The notes: generated by a model from the sequence alone, not told the origin. A stretch of 64,000 nt of DNA from Mycolicibacterium sp. TUM20985 (GCF_030295745.1 NZ_AP027291.1:5022001-5086000); one strand, 5' to 3'; shown: positions 8,671 through 16,681, numbered from the stretch's first letter. Made by a program: numbers and translations.

Positions 8671-8941
8671 TCTGGGATTTCCTTCTCTGTGGGTTGTTGA
8701 GAAGGAATGCTGCCGAATTTGAGATGCCCCGGTAATCGCCCAGAAGCCAGACTTCTTCTTCTGAGAGGGAAGGGTTTACTATCCGCCGGGTAAGCACTCG
8801 CCTGAAACACGTTGCGAGCAGCCACTTACGGACCACCGGACGGTACCTACTTGATGCTGCACGCGAATGGGGATGGTCAGAGGGGCCGCCGACGTCAAGC
8901 TTCGGCTTCCGATATCGACAGCGCTCCGTTGGTCAACTGCG

Positions 8942-8946
8942 CCAGC
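8942..8946 (+). repeat. Target site duplication, left copy (CCAGC)
   Basis: CCAGC directly abuts the left inverted repeat and is repeated directly after the right inverted repeat at 11105-11109. A 5-bp duplication is within the 4-8 bp range of IS21-family insertions. Confidence 0.8.
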
Positions 8947-8998
8947 TGTTGACGACGGTTGAAATCTAGGCCAGTCGCGACGGTGAAAAGTAGGCCAC
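8947..8998 (+). repeat. Left terminal inverted repeat of the IS21 element
   Basis: The 52 bp match the reverse complement of 11053-11104 at 46 of 52 positions with no gaps. The inner 22 bp, covering the second TAGGCCA copy, are identical between the ends. It overlaps the start of istA. Confidence 0.9.
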
Positions 8999-10257
8999 CC
9001 ATACAGATTGGATGGGTGATCTCCTTGGAAGATTGGGCCTTGATTCGGCATCTTCACCGCAGCGAGGGTCTGTCGCAGCGGGCTATCGCACGGCAGATGG
9101 GTATTGCGCGCGACACTGTGGCTGGGGCGTTGGCCAGCGACGTCCCACCGAAATATGAGCGGCGGGCGGTGACGCCGGCGATCGATACCGTGGAGCCACG
9201 GATTCGGGCTTTGTTGTCGGCCTATCCCGGGATGCCGGCGACGGTGATCGCGGAGCGGATTGGGTGGACGGGTTCGATCTCGTGGTTTCGGGAGCGGGTC
9301 CGGGCGGTTCGCCCGGAGTACCTGCCCGCTGATCCGGTGGATCGCCTCGAGCATCCGCCCGGTCGGGTGGCGCAGTGCGATCTGTGGTTCCCGGCGCCCA
9401 AGATCGCGGTGGGGTTCGGTCAGGAGGCGATGCTGCCGGTCTTGGTGATGGTGGCGGCGTTCTCAAGGTTCATCGCCGCGGTGATGCTGCCGTCGCGCCA
9501 AACGATGGATCTGGTGGCCGGGATGTGGCAGCTGCTGGCGAGCAGCTTCGCCGCGGTGCCGCACGAGTTGTGGTGGGACAACGAAGCCGGGATCGGACGT
9601 CGGGGCCGGTTGGCCGATCCGGTGACTGCGTTGATGGGCACGCTGGGATCGCGGATGGTGCAACTCAAACCCTATGACCCCGAATCGAAGGGAATGGTGG
9701 AACGAGCCAACCGCTACCTGGAGACCTCGTTCCTGCCCGGACGCAGCTTCGACTCCCCGCACGACTTCAATAGTCAACTGGGGCAATGGCTTCCGACCGC
9801 CAACAGTCGTCATGTGCGTGTCCTCGACGGGCGTCCCGTTGATTTCCTGGATCGTGATCGAGCTCAGATGCTGGTCCTGCCACCCGTGCCTCCGGTGATC
9901 GACACCGTGGCGCACCAACGGCTGGGACGGGACTACTACGTCCGGGTGGCCGGCAATGACTACTCGGTGGATCCGACGGCGATCGGTCAACTCGTCGACG
10001 TTCGCACCACCCTGGCCCAGGTGACGGTGAGCCGATCCGGGCATCTGCTGGCGGCTCATGACCGCTGCTGGGCGGCACGTCAAACCCTGACCGACCCGGC
10101 CCACGTCGCGACCGCCGCGGCGATGCGCCGCCAATTCCAGACGGGCCCGGCTCCACTGGCAGGCGAGCATCTGGCGCGGGACTTGGCCGAGTACGACCGT
10201 GCCTTCGGTGTCGACTTCACCAGCAGTGCAACCGGATTCGACGGGGAGGTGGCCTGA
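8959..10257 (+). CDS. istA: IS21-family transposase IstA
   Basis: Protein of 432 residues from a TTG start. The N terminus has a helix-turn-helix (SQRAIARQMG) that recognises the element ends. The central integrase core has the DDE triad at D141 (QCDLW), D207 (WWDNEAG) and E248 (GMVERAN). A beta-barrel C-terminal part follows (YYVRVAGNDYSV). It cuts and joins DNA ends during transposition together with IstB. The chosen start lies inside the left inverted repeat; the GTG at Val-20 (WVISLEDWALIRH) is an alternative start just outside it. No frameshift or stop interrupts the frame. Confidence 0.95.
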   Translation: MKSRPVATVKSRPPIQIGWVISLEDWALIRHLHRSEGLSQRAIARQMGIARDTVAGALASDVPPKYERRAVTPAIDTVEPRIRALLSAYPGMPATVIAERIGWTGSISWFRERVRAVRPEYLPADPVDRLEHPPGRVAQCDLWFPAPKIAVGFGQEAMLPVLVMVAAFSRFIAAVMLPSRQTMDLVAGMWQLLASSFAAVPHELWWDNEAGIGRRGRLADPVTALMGTLGSRMVQLKPYDPESKGMVERANRYLETSFLPGRSFDSPHDFNSQLGQWLPTANSRHVRVLDGRPVDFLDRDRAQMLVLPPVPPVIDTVAHQRLGRDYYVRVAGNDYSVDPTAIGQLVDVRTTLAQVTVSRSGHLLAAHDRCWAARQTLTDPAHVATAAAMRRQFQTGPAPLAGEHLARDLAEYDRAFGVDFTSSATGFDGEVA

Positions 10258-10258
10258 G

Positions 10259-11041
10259 ATGGCGGAGGATCCGATCAAGGACATCTTGCACTACGCGCAA
10301 GCGCTGAAGGCGCCACGAATCAGGGATGCGGCAGCCCGGTTGGCCGAGCAAGCCCGTGAAGCCAGCTGGAGTCATGAGGAGTATCTCGCTGCGGTGCTGT
10401 CCCGTGAAGTCGCCGCCCGCGAAGCCTCCGGTGCAGCGACCCGTATCCGCTCAGCAGGGTTCCCGACGCGTAAGTCACTGGAGGACTTCAACTTCGATCA
10501 CCAACCTGCTCTCAACCGTGACATGATCGCCCACCTCGGTACCGGTGTCTTTCTGGCCAAGGCCCGCAACGTAGTGCTCCTCGGCCCGCCGGGCACCGGC
10601 AAGACTCACCTCGCGACCGGCCTGGCCATCAAAGCCGCCCAGACCGGGCACCGGATCGCGTTCGCCACCGCAGTGGACTGGGTCGCCCGCCTCAAAGCCG
10701 CCCACAACGCGGGTCGCTTGCCCGCCGAGTTGGCCAAGCTGCGGCGCATCGGACTGCTCGTCGTCGACGAAGTCGGCTACATCCCATTCGAGCAGGACGC
10801 CGCGAACCTGTTCTTCCAGCTGGTCTCCAGCCGCTACGAACATGCCTCGCTGATCTTGACCTCGAACCTGCCGTTCGCCCGCTGGGGTGATGTGTTCGGC
10901 GACCAGGTCGTCGCCGCGGCAATGATCGACCGCATCGTCCACCACGCCGACGTCCTCACACTGAAGGGATCCAGCTACCGCCTCAAAGACACCGGAATAG
11001 ACACCTTGCCCTCCGCCCGAGCCGACAACACGGCACAATAA
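10259..11041 (+). CDS. istB: IS21-family helper ATPase IstB
   Basis: Protein of 260 residues, usual for IstB. It is a DnaA/DnaC-like AAA+ ATPase that forms oligomers on target DNA and delivers it to IstA. Walker A is GPPGTGKTH, Walker B is LLVVDEVGY, followed by a sensor region (ILTSNLPFARW). It starts 1 bp after the istA stop (TGAGATG), so the genes are translated together. The ATG at 10259 is the only start giving the canonical N terminus. Confidence 0.95.
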   Translation: MAEDPIKDILHYAQALKAPRIRDAAARLAEQAREASWSHEEYLAAVLSREVAAREASGAATRIRSAGFPTRKSLEDFNFDHQPALNRDMIAHLGTGVFLAKARNVVLLGPPGTGKTHLATGLAIKAAQTGHRIAFATAVDWVARLKAAHNAGRLPAELAKLRRIGLLVVDEVGYIPFEQDAANLFFQLVSSRYEHASLILTSNLPFARWGDVFGDQVVAAAMIDRIVHHADVLTLKGSSYRLKDTGIDTLPSARADNTAQ

Positions 11042-11052
11042 ACCACGACCAC

Positions 11053-11104
11053 GTGGCCTACTTTTCACCGTCGCTCCTGGCCTACGTTTAGACCGTCGTT
11101 AACA
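11053..11104 (-). repeat. Right terminal inverted repeat of the IS21 element
   Basis: This is the inverted partner of 8947-8998, beginning 11 bp after the istB stop. The outermost bases read TGTTAACGACGG inwards from 11104, against TGTTGACGACGG at the left end. Confidence 0.9.
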
Positions 11105-11109
11105 CCAGC
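11105..11109 (+). repeat. Target site duplication, right copy (CCAGC)
   Basis: This is an exact copy of 8942-8946, immediately outside the right inverted repeat. Confidence 0.8.
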
Positions 11110-11195
11110 AACGTGTCCACCAAGCCGGAGCGGAGGAACAGCAGCGTGGCGACGATTCCCCTTGAGCTGCTCGGACGAACGCGCGCTGCGCAACG

Positions 11196-11227
11196 CAGTC
11201 AGGCCCCCTCGAAAGGGGGCCTGACTG
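11196..11227 (-). terminator. Hairpin terminator of tRNA-Tyr
   Basis: A perfect 14-bp stem (11196-11209 with 11214-11227) closes a CGAA loop and starts 5 bp beyond the 3' end of the minus-strand tRNA gene. It is G+C rich and has no following T run. Confidence 0.75.
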
Positions 11228-11232
11228 GGGCG

Positions 11233-11315
11233 TGGCAGGTACAGGATTCGAACCTGTGTAGGCGTAAGCCGACGGATTTACAGTCCGCTCCCATTGGCCA
11301 CTCGGGCAACCTGCC
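11233..11315 (-). tRNA. tRNA-Tyr (GTA anticodon)
   Basis: Read on the minus strand, the 83-nt sequence folds as a tRNA. The acceptor arm is GGCAGGT paired with ACCTGCC. A D-loop (GAGTGGCCAATGGGAG) follows, then the anticodon loop CTGTAAATC with GTA, a long variable arm as in bacterial tRNA-Tyr, and the T loop GGTTCGAATCC. Its 3' end faces the IS element and the accessory genes at lower coordinates. Confidence 0.95.
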
Positions 11316-11420
11316 GGGATCTTCCGCACCAATCCCGGACCCGGGTTTGGTGCGAGTAGCAGGGTACAACGAGGATGGTCCCAAGACGAAAACGCATCAA
11401 CATCAGGAAGGAGCGGGTCC

Positions 11421-11912
11421 ATGGCGGATTCAAGCTTCGACGTCGTCAGCAAGGTCGATCGCCAGGAGGTCGACAACGCCCTCAACCAGGCCGCCAAGGA
11501 GTTGTCCACCCGTTTCGACTTCCGCGGGACCGACACGACCATCGAGTGGCAGGGCGAGGAGGGCATCATCCTGGTCTCCACCACCGAGGAGCGGGTCAAG
11601 GCCGCGGTCGACGTCTTCAAGGAGAAGCTGATCCGCCGCGACATCTCCATGAAGGCCTTCGACGCCGGCGACGCGCAACCGTCGGGCAAGACCTACAAGG
11701 TGATCGGCAGCATCAAGCAGGGCATCAGCAGCGAGGACGCCAAGAAGGTGACCAAGCTCATCCGCGACGAGGGCCCCAAGGGCGTCAAGGCGCAGATCCA
11801 GGGCGACGAGATACGCGTCAGCTCCAAGAAGCGCGACGACCTTCAGGCCGTGCAGTCCCTGCTGAAGGGCGCTGACCTCGAGTTCGCGGTGCAGTTCGTC
11901 AACTACCGCTAG
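11421..11912 (+). CDS. yajQ: YajQ family nucleotide-binding protein
   Basis: Protein of 163 residues, typical of YajQ (UPF0234; Rv0566c in M. tuberculosis). The start (SSFDVVSKVDRQEVDNALNQ) and the paired ferredoxin-like modules are characteristic. Members bind nucleotides, and some Gram-negative ones bind cyclic di-GMP and act as effectors; the mycobacterial role is not settled. It is cytoplasmic, with no signal peptide. The ATG has a strong ribosome site (AGGAAGGAG) about 8 nt upstream. It ends 3 bp before a perfect 17-bp inverted repeat that separates it from a convergent gene. Confidence 0.95.
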   Translation: MADSSFDVVSKVDRQEVDNALNQAAKELSTRFDFRGTDTTIEWQGEEGIILVSTTEERVKAAVDVFKEKLIRRDISMKAFDAGDAQPSGKTYKVIGSIKQGISSEDAKKVTKLIRDEGPKGVKAQIQGDEIRVSSKKRDDLQAVQSLLKGADLEFAVQFVNYR

Positions 11913-11914
11913 CC

Positions 11915-11974
11915 GCCGAACGTGACGCCACGGTGAGAATTCCGCGGCATCGCCGCAGTGGCGTCACGTTCGGC
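11915..11974. terminator. Bidirectional hairpin between yajQ and a lipoprotein gene
   Basis: GCCGAACGTGACGCCAC at 11915-11931 is perfectly complementary to 11958-11974, giving a 17-bp stem over a 26-nt loop with no T tract. It sits exactly between two convergent stop codons and can terminate both transcripts. Confidence 0.65.
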
Positions 11975-11981
11975 GCCGCGG

Positions 11982-12602
11982 TTACTGGTCGAGCGGGAAC
12001 TTCTTCCAGTCGAAGCCGCCGTCGCCCGCGTGGTCGTCCATGTTGCGGCACTCGCCGGACAGCTCGACGTTGGCCCAGCCCTCGGCGGGACCGGGCGCCA
12101 TCACGCCCACCACGCCAGCGGTGTGGATCACCCGGCCGTAGGACGCGTAGCCCGCGGGCGGCCCGTCGATCCAGCCATTGGCGACCATCGTCGCCGCGAT
12201 CCGGTCGAAGTAGCCGTCGACCTTCTCCCCGGCCGTGACGGTGAAGTTCAACCTGACGACGCCACGGTAGGGCGCGGCCCCCTGGTCGTTGCACGAGCTG
12301 AACGAGAAGGCCGCGTACGCGTCCTGCAGCGCCGCTAGCCGGGCGATCTGCTTGGCCGGTTCCACGACCTGATTGCGCGCTTGCTCGGTGGACATCGGGT
12401 TGGCCGGCTGGTCGACGTCGTTGGGCTTCACGGCTGAACAGCCTCCTAGGGTGAGCATCGTCGCGACGGCGGCGGCGAATGAGCGCCACCCGAGTCGCCT
12501 AGTTGTCGGGACTGTATGAGTGATCAGTGGTGACAGAGCTCCCTGGTCGATCGGCCTCTCGGTCGATGATCGCTGGCGATCCCGGCACGTCGATGTCGAC
12601 AT
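11982..12602 (-). CDS. Probable lipoprotein, unknown function (start uncertain)
   Basis: The mature region is clear: a hydrophobic stretch ending in the lipobox LGGC (Cys-55 in this numbering), then about 150 residues with no recognised domain, ending KKFPLDQ. The protein should be a lipid-anchored envelope protein. The start is a problem. The nearest in-frame ATG upstream (12602) puts 54 residues before the lipobox and overlaps the upstream gene by 104 bp, whereas a normal signal would start near 12530, where only CTG and other non-standard codons occur. Either an unusual start codon is used or the signal is abnormally long. It is probably co-transcribed with the alpha/beta hydrolase gene upstream. 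Confidence 0.65.
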   Translation of the reverse strand: MSTSTCRDRQRSSTERPIDQGALSPLITHTVPTTRRLGWRSFAAAVATMLTLGGCSAVKPNDVDQPANPMSTEQARNQVVEPAKQIARLAALQDAYAAFSFSSCNDQGAAPYRGVVRLNFTVTAGEKVDGYFDRIAATMVANGWIDGPPAGYASYGRVIHTAGVVGVMAPGPAEGWANVELSGECRNMDDHAGDGGFDWKKFPLDQ

Positions 12603-14352
12603 GCGGTATCGGAACGGGACCGAAGGGCGTGTCGACGTGGTCGGGGGTCGATACGTGCGGCTGATGGCGCCCTTCGGCGAGGGGTCCGGCATCGTCGAGC
12701 CGGTCGGCGTTGCCGCTGGCGACGTCGACCATCGCCCGCAGCGACTCGCTGCCGCTGTCGTAGTAATGCGAATGATCGGTGAAGGCCAGCCCGTCCGCGC
12801 TTCTCACCTCGGCGTGGAACCGGGTCGATCCGTAGGCGTCACCCGCGGGGTCGGTGCCCAGGCCGGCCAGCGGACCGAACGGAGACCCGAGCTGTTGGTT
12901 GAGCCAATTCGTGGCGCCCGACCCTGGGGTGCCCAACCAGCTGACCGGGTCCGTGGACGCCGCGCCGACGTAGAGCTGACCGCCGTCGAGATGAAAGTCC
13001 GCCGCGCTCTTCGCGAGATCCGTTCCGGGCGAACCGATCAACACCGCGTCGTTGGCCCGCATGCCACTGCCGGCGAACGCGTCGGCCACCGTCGTCGACC
13101 CGTAGGAATGGCCGATCACGGTCGCGTGGGACGTGCCGAGGTGGGTCGACGAGAGACCGTTGACATCGGCCGCCAACAGGTTTCCGCCGTCGCGGGCCAA
13201 CCATGGCGTGGCGATGCGGGGGTCGGTGAAGCTGTCCGGGGCGTCGTAACCCATCCACGAGATGACGGCGGTCGCCTCGTCCGGGTTGCCCAGCGCGGAC
13301 TGGTCGTAGAGGTGGCCGCCGTCGTCATGGCCGTCGGAGAGCCAACCGTCGCGCAGACTGCTGCCCGTACCCGGCACGATCACCGCGGTGTTCTGCGCCG
13401 TGTCGGGATTGCCGATCGAGATGGCCGCCCGCCCCTGCCCGCCGTCGGCCGTCGGGTCGTACGCCCACAGCATCACCGGCCGCACGTTGGGGTCACCGGC
13501 CTCGCCGCCACGTTGGTGGTCCAGCCCCCGCTTCGCCTGCACCGCATTCGTGTACCTGGTGGCGTCCACTCGTGAGAGTCCATATGCCGCAGGGTCGTTC
13601 ACCACGTCATCGGTGGCCACTCCGTTGCGCTGGGCCACGTCGTCGACCCGCAAGAGGTCGTCGTTCATGACGGCCTGGTTGACCTGATCGCGGACGCCTG
13701 CCGGAACTCCGTTGAGGTTGCCCAACTGCGGTGGGTGCTCGGCGATGAGCCGGTCGCGCTGCTGCGGGCTCAGCGATGTCCACCACGCGTTGACGTCCTC
13801 CGGCGGGGTGCCGGGCGGGAGGATCTCCGTCGACGCAGGTGCGGTTCCTGGCACGCTCGGCGGGACGGCCGCCGTGGCTGCCCGGATGGCGGCCGCAGTC
13901 TGCCGGTCGATGGTGTCGAACAGGTCCAGCAGACGCCTGATGATCGCCGTGAACGGCGCCGCCATGATCGCCAGGTGCGACGGAAACCATGGCGGCGGCG
14001 TCGCAGTGCCGTCATCGGCGACCTGCCAACCGACGGCCCGCAGTCCGTTGACGACGGTGAGCACCGCATCCCTGGCCGACGACAGCTGGCTGCCGCCTGA
14101 GTTCAAGGCCGACTGCAGGGCCTGCAGCCGTCCGCGCAGCGCGATCTGCTTCTGGAGGTCGGCCTCACCCCTGGCGAGCGCCGCTGTCGATGCCTCGCCC
14201 TGCCACGACGACTCCAAGTCGTCGAGCGCGCGCCGTTGATCGGCGATCACCGCGTCGAGCCGCACGATGCTGGACCCGAGCTCGGAGGCAGCCGTGGTCA
14301 GCGAGGTCGGGTCTGACGACTCGACCGTCGACACCGACACGGACACGAACAC
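12499..14352 (-). CDS. Alpha/beta hydrolase with WXG-like N-terminal region (DUF1023)
   Basis: Protein of 617 residues. The N-terminal 150 residues are helical and contain a W-x-G turn (LESSWQGEAS, about residue 50), like WXG100/ESX-type helical hairpins. The centre and C-terminal half carry a DUF1023 alpha/beta hydrolase domain, with nucleophile elbow GHSYG near residue 414 and later Asp and His (DHSHYYDSG) as likely triad members. There is no classical signal peptide, so export, if any, may be through a type VII system. Actinobacterial DUF1023 proteins are uncharacterised hydrolases. The last 104 bp overlap the downstream lipoprotein frame as annotated. Confidence 0.8.
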   Translation of the reverse strand: MFVSVSVSTVESSDPTSLTTAASELGSSIVRLDAVIADQRRALDDLESSWQGEASTAALARGEADLQKQIALRGRLQALQSALNSGGSQLSSARDAVLTVVNGLRAVGWQVADDGTATPPPWFPSHLAIMAAPFTAIIRRLLDLFDTIDRQTAAAIRAATAAVPPSVPGTAPASTEILPPGTPPEDVNAWWTSLSPQQRDRLIAEHPPQLGNLNGVPAGVRDQVNQAVMNDDLLRVDDVAQRNGVATDDVVNDPAAYGLSRVDATRYTNAVQAKRGLDHQRGGEAGDPNVRPVMLWAYDPTADGGQGRAAISIGNPDTAQNTAVIVPGTGSSLRDGWLSDGHDDGGHLYDQSALGNPDEATAVISWMGYDAPDSFTDPRIATPWLARDGGNLLAADVNGLSSTHLGTSHATVIGHSYGSTTVADAFAGSGMRANDAVLIGSPGTDLAKSAADFHLDGGQLYVGAASTDPVSWLGTPGSGATNWLNQQLGSPFGPLAGLGTDPAGDAYGSTRFHAEVRSADGLAFTDHSHYYDSGSESLRAMVDVASGNADRLDDAGPLAEGRHQPHVSTPDHVDTPFGPVPIPHVDIDVPGSPAIIDREADRPGSSVTTDHSYSPDN

Positions 14353-14414
14353 CCCTCGGGTTGGCTCTCGCCATTATCCGCCTACGGGCGGCGCTATTCG
14401 TGACGCAAATGCAG

Positions 14415-14447
14415 CGAGTCCGGAGACGTCAGACGTCTCCGGACTCG
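14415..14447. terminator. Near-perfect palindromic hairpin
   Basis: The arms 14415-14430 and 14432-14447 are fully complementary around one base, giving a 16-bp palindrome containing GAGTCCGGAGACGTC. It lies between the secreted protein gene (ends 14469) and the start of the DUF1023 gene (14352), both minus strand, so it probably terminates the upstream transcript. Confidence 0.6.
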
Positions 14448-14468
14448 TTGTGCAGTTCAGGTAACGGG

Positions 14469-14915
14469 TTACGGCGTCTCGGGCGCCGTGCCACCGTTCT
14501 GGATGGCGCTGACGAACTGTCCCGGGGCCGCCGCGAGCGCACCCGCGATGGTCTGCGGCGCGGTCACGATCTGCTCCAGGCCGCCGCCGGCACCGAAGAA
14601 CTGTCCGGGAGCACCGGTGAGACCGCAGACGTCCTGCGGGGAGTCAGCCGGGCAATTCTGCCCGACGAGCTGCTGCGGCGTCTGCGCGCCCTGGGCGAAC
14701 TGATTGGGCAGATCGGTAACCGCTCCCGCGAACTGACCCGGTGCCTGGCCGAGGGCGTCGATGGTCGTCGCCGGTGCCTGCGCCACGTTGGTCGCGATGG
14801 TGCAGGGGATCGAGGTGAACGACGGCGCACAATCGGCCGATGCGGGCGCTGCCAACGCGAAGCCGCCGGCGCTGGCGAAGCCGATGAGGCCGGCGACGAT
14901 GAGGGTGCTCTTCAC
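14469..14915 (-). CDS. Secreted protein with APGQF repeats, unknown function
   Basis: Protein of 148 residues. The signal peptide has a hydrophobic core (about 5-23) and a cleavage site after ASA (residue 27). The mature part has four cysteines and is rich in Ala, Gln, Gly and Pro, with a short motif APGQF repeated three or four times (QAPGQFAG, GAPGQFFG, AAPGQFVS). This low-complexity, disulphide-bearing type is common among small mycobacterial exported proteins with no assigned role. It stands between a hairpin terminator and the divergent gpsA. Confidence 0.75.
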   Translation of the reverse strand: MKSTLIVAGLIGFASAGGFALAAPASADCAPSFTSIPCTIATNVAQAPATTIDALGQAPGQFAGAVTDLPNQFAQGAQTPQQLVGQNCPADSPQDVCGLTGAPGQFFGAGGGLEQIVTAPQTIAGALAAAPGQFVSAIQNGGTAPETP

Positions 14916-15092
14916 TGAAACTCCTATGCGGGGGTGACGCGTTGCAGGGGCGGATGCGATGGGTCACAGCATAGTCTCAGTGTGACCGTGGCGCGCGTCA
15001 ATATGCTACCGGGCTCCGGGCAGAACGTGGTTCCTACGTGCGCAAGGACAGCGGCCACGAGCAAAGTCACCTTCCCGGCCCGCTCGTCGCCA

Positions 15093-15098
15093 TACCCT
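15093..15098 (+). promoter_or_regulatory. Candidate -10 (TACCCT) of gpsA
   Basis: TACCCT ends 7 nt before the gpsA ATG, predicting transcription from 15105-15106 and a leaderless mRNA. No ribosome site is visible, which agrees. Pattern and spacing only. Confidence 0.4.
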
Positions 15099-15105
15099 GA
15101 TCGCC

Positions 15106-16131
15106 ATGGCATCAGCGCAACGGGAACCCAACGTCGTCGTCCTCGGTGGAGGTTCGTGGGGCACCACGGTGGCCTCCATCTGCGCCAGGCGCGGGCCCAC
15201 CCTGCAGTGGGTGCGCTCACAGGAGACCGCCGACGACATCACCAAGAACCATCGCAACTCCCGCTACCTCGGTGACGAGGTCGAGCTCGCCCACTCGCTG
15301 CGCGCCACCACCGACTTCTCCGAGGCCGCCGAATGCGCCGACGTCATCGTGATGGGCGTGCCGTCGCACGGCTTCCGGGGCGTGCTCACCGAACTGGCCA
15401 AGGAGCTACGGCCATGGGTCCCCGTGGTGTCCCTGGTGAAGGGCCTCGAGCAGGGCACCAACATGCGGATGTCCCAGATCGTCGACGAGGTGCTGCCCGG
15501 TCACCCCGCCGGAATCCTGGCCGGACCGAACATCGCCCGCGAGGTCGCCGACGGCTACGCCGCCGCGGCGGTGCTCGCCATGCCCGACCAGCACCTGGCC
15601 GCCAACCTCGGAAACCTGTTTCGCACCAAGCGCTTTCGCACTTACACCACCGATGACGTCGTCGGTGTCGAGATGGCGGGTGCGCTCAAGAACGTCTACG
15701 CCATCGCCGTCGGCATGGGATACGCCCTGGGCATCGGCGAGAACACCCGCGCGCTGGTGATGGCGCGCGCCGTCAACGAGATGTCCAAACTCGGTGAGGC
15801 CATGGGCGGCAAGCGGGAGACGTTCGCCGGGCTCGCCGGACTGGGCGACCTGATCGTCACCTGCACCAGCCAGCGCAGCCGCAACCGGCACGTCGGCGAA
15901 CAGCTCGGTTCGGGCAAGACGATCGACGAGATCATCGCCGCGATGAACCAGGTCGCCGAAGGCGTCAAGGCCGCGAGCGTCATCATGGAGTTCGCCGAGA
16001 AGTACGGACTGAACATGCCGATCGCCCGCGAGGTGGACGGCGTCATCAATCACGGCTCCACCGTCGAGGACGCCTACCGCGGCCTCGCCGCCGAGAAGCC
16101 CGGTCACGAGGTGCACGGGTCGGGGTTCTAG
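15106..16131 (+). CDS. gpsA: NAD(P)-dependent glycerol-3-phosphate dehydrogenase
   Basis: Protein of 341 residues, the family length. It reduces dihydroxyacetone phosphate to sn-glycerol 3-phosphate, the backbone of phospholipids, in the cytoplasm. The N-terminal Rossmann loop GGGSWGT (about 14-20) binds NAD(P)H. GALKNVYAIAVG holds the catalytic lysine, and the C-terminal helical domain includes GLGDLIVTC and SRNRHVG, the family signatures. It matches the gpdA1 (Rv0564c) position next to htpX. It converges with the secreted protein gene at 16139. Confidence 0.97.
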   Translation: MASAQREPNVVVLGGGSWGTTVASICARRGPTLQWVRSQETADDITKNHRNSRYLGDEVELAHSLRATTDFSEAAECADVIVMGVPSHGFRGVLTELAKELRPWVPVVSLVKGLEQGTNMRMSQIVDEVLPGHPAGILAGPNIAREVADGYAAAAVLAMPDQHLAANLGNLFRTKRFRTYTTDDVVGVEMAGALKNVYAIAVGMGYALGIGENTRALVMARAVNEMSKLGEAMGGKRETFAGLAGLGDLIVTCTSQRSRNRHVGEQLGSGKTIDEIIAAMNQVAEGVKAASVIMEFAEKYGLNMPIAREVDGVINHGSTVEDAYRGLAAEKPGHEVHGSGF

Positions 16132-16138
16132 CGACCCG

Positions 16139-16681
16139 TCAGTTGAAGTACGGGTTCGCCGGCTGCGGCCGGTCGATCAGCGGGTTGTTCGCGTCGACGA
16201 CGAAGCTGCCCGCCGGGCTGATGACGAACCCGCCGCCGTCGTAGTTGTTGGTGCAAGCCGTCGTCGTGCCGTCGGTGCCACACGTGACGTTGCGGAAGCT
16301 GATCTTCGTGCCCGCCGGCAGGCGCTGAGGCAACGTCTCGAACACGTAGAGCGGCCGGTCGGCGTTGCTGAAGCCCGCCGGACCGATCTGCCCACCGGTG
16401 ACCACGTTGGCCCCATTGGGCGCGGCGGGAATGGGCCCGCTGCAACCGTAGTTGCCCGAACCGCGGCTGATCACGCAGGCGATGTCACCAGGCACGGCGA
16501 ACCCGTACACGGACCCGTCCTGTAGTAGGAACTCCGACGGCTTGACCGGGGCGTACCCCATCACGTTGGGCGCGGGGGGCGAGGGCGGCGGCCCCGGTTC
16601 TGGATCGGCGGCGGCCACTCCGGGCACTCCGAACACGGCTGCCCCCGCAGCGACCAGGCCGATCACGATTCTGCTCAGCAC
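16139..16681 (-). CDS. Secreted protein, mycobacterial, unknown function
   Basis: Protein of 180 residues from a GTG start (LSRIVIGLVAAG), chosen because a signal peptide follows directly; the frame continues upstream without a better start. Cleavage is likely after AAA near residue 25, and a Pro-rich segment (EPGPPPSPPAP) follows. Four cysteines (DIACVIS, NYGCSG, NVTCGT, TTACTNN) could form two disulphides in an immunoglobulin-like or beta-rich fold. No enzyme motif is visible. It occupies the position of the short hypothetical gene next to gpdA1 in M. tuberculosis. It ends 7 bp from the gpsA stop. Confidence 0.75.
   Translation of the reverse strand: MLSRIVIGLVAAGAAVFGVPGVAAADPEPGPPPSPPAPNVMGYAPVKPSEFLLQDGSVYGFAVPGDIACVISRGSGNYGCSGPIPAAPNGANVVTGGQIGPAGFSNADRPLYVFETLPQRLPAGTKISFRNVTCGTDGTTTACTNNYDGGGFVISPAGSFVVDANNPLIDRPQPANPYFN

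Larger units (their letters stand above)
8947..11104 (+). mobile_element. Intact IS21-family insertion sequence (2158 bp)
   Basis: Two genes, istA and istB, in the same direction lie between 52-bp imperfect terminal inverted repeats that begin TGTT and are flanked by CCAGC on both sides. Each end carries two copies of a TAGGCCA motif, the multiple-repeat end structure typical of IS21. Both genes are full length with intact catalytic motifs, and the target duplication is still exact. The element therefore appears recently inserted and possibly active. It lies between a secreted protein gene and tRNA-Tyr and does not visibly break a gene. Confidence 0.95.

Noticed and set aside
9083..9466. Possible cargo gene inside the IS element, antisense to istA
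   Set aside because: It is a shadow of istA with an Arg/Pro-rich sequence and no start context. The element carries no cargo.
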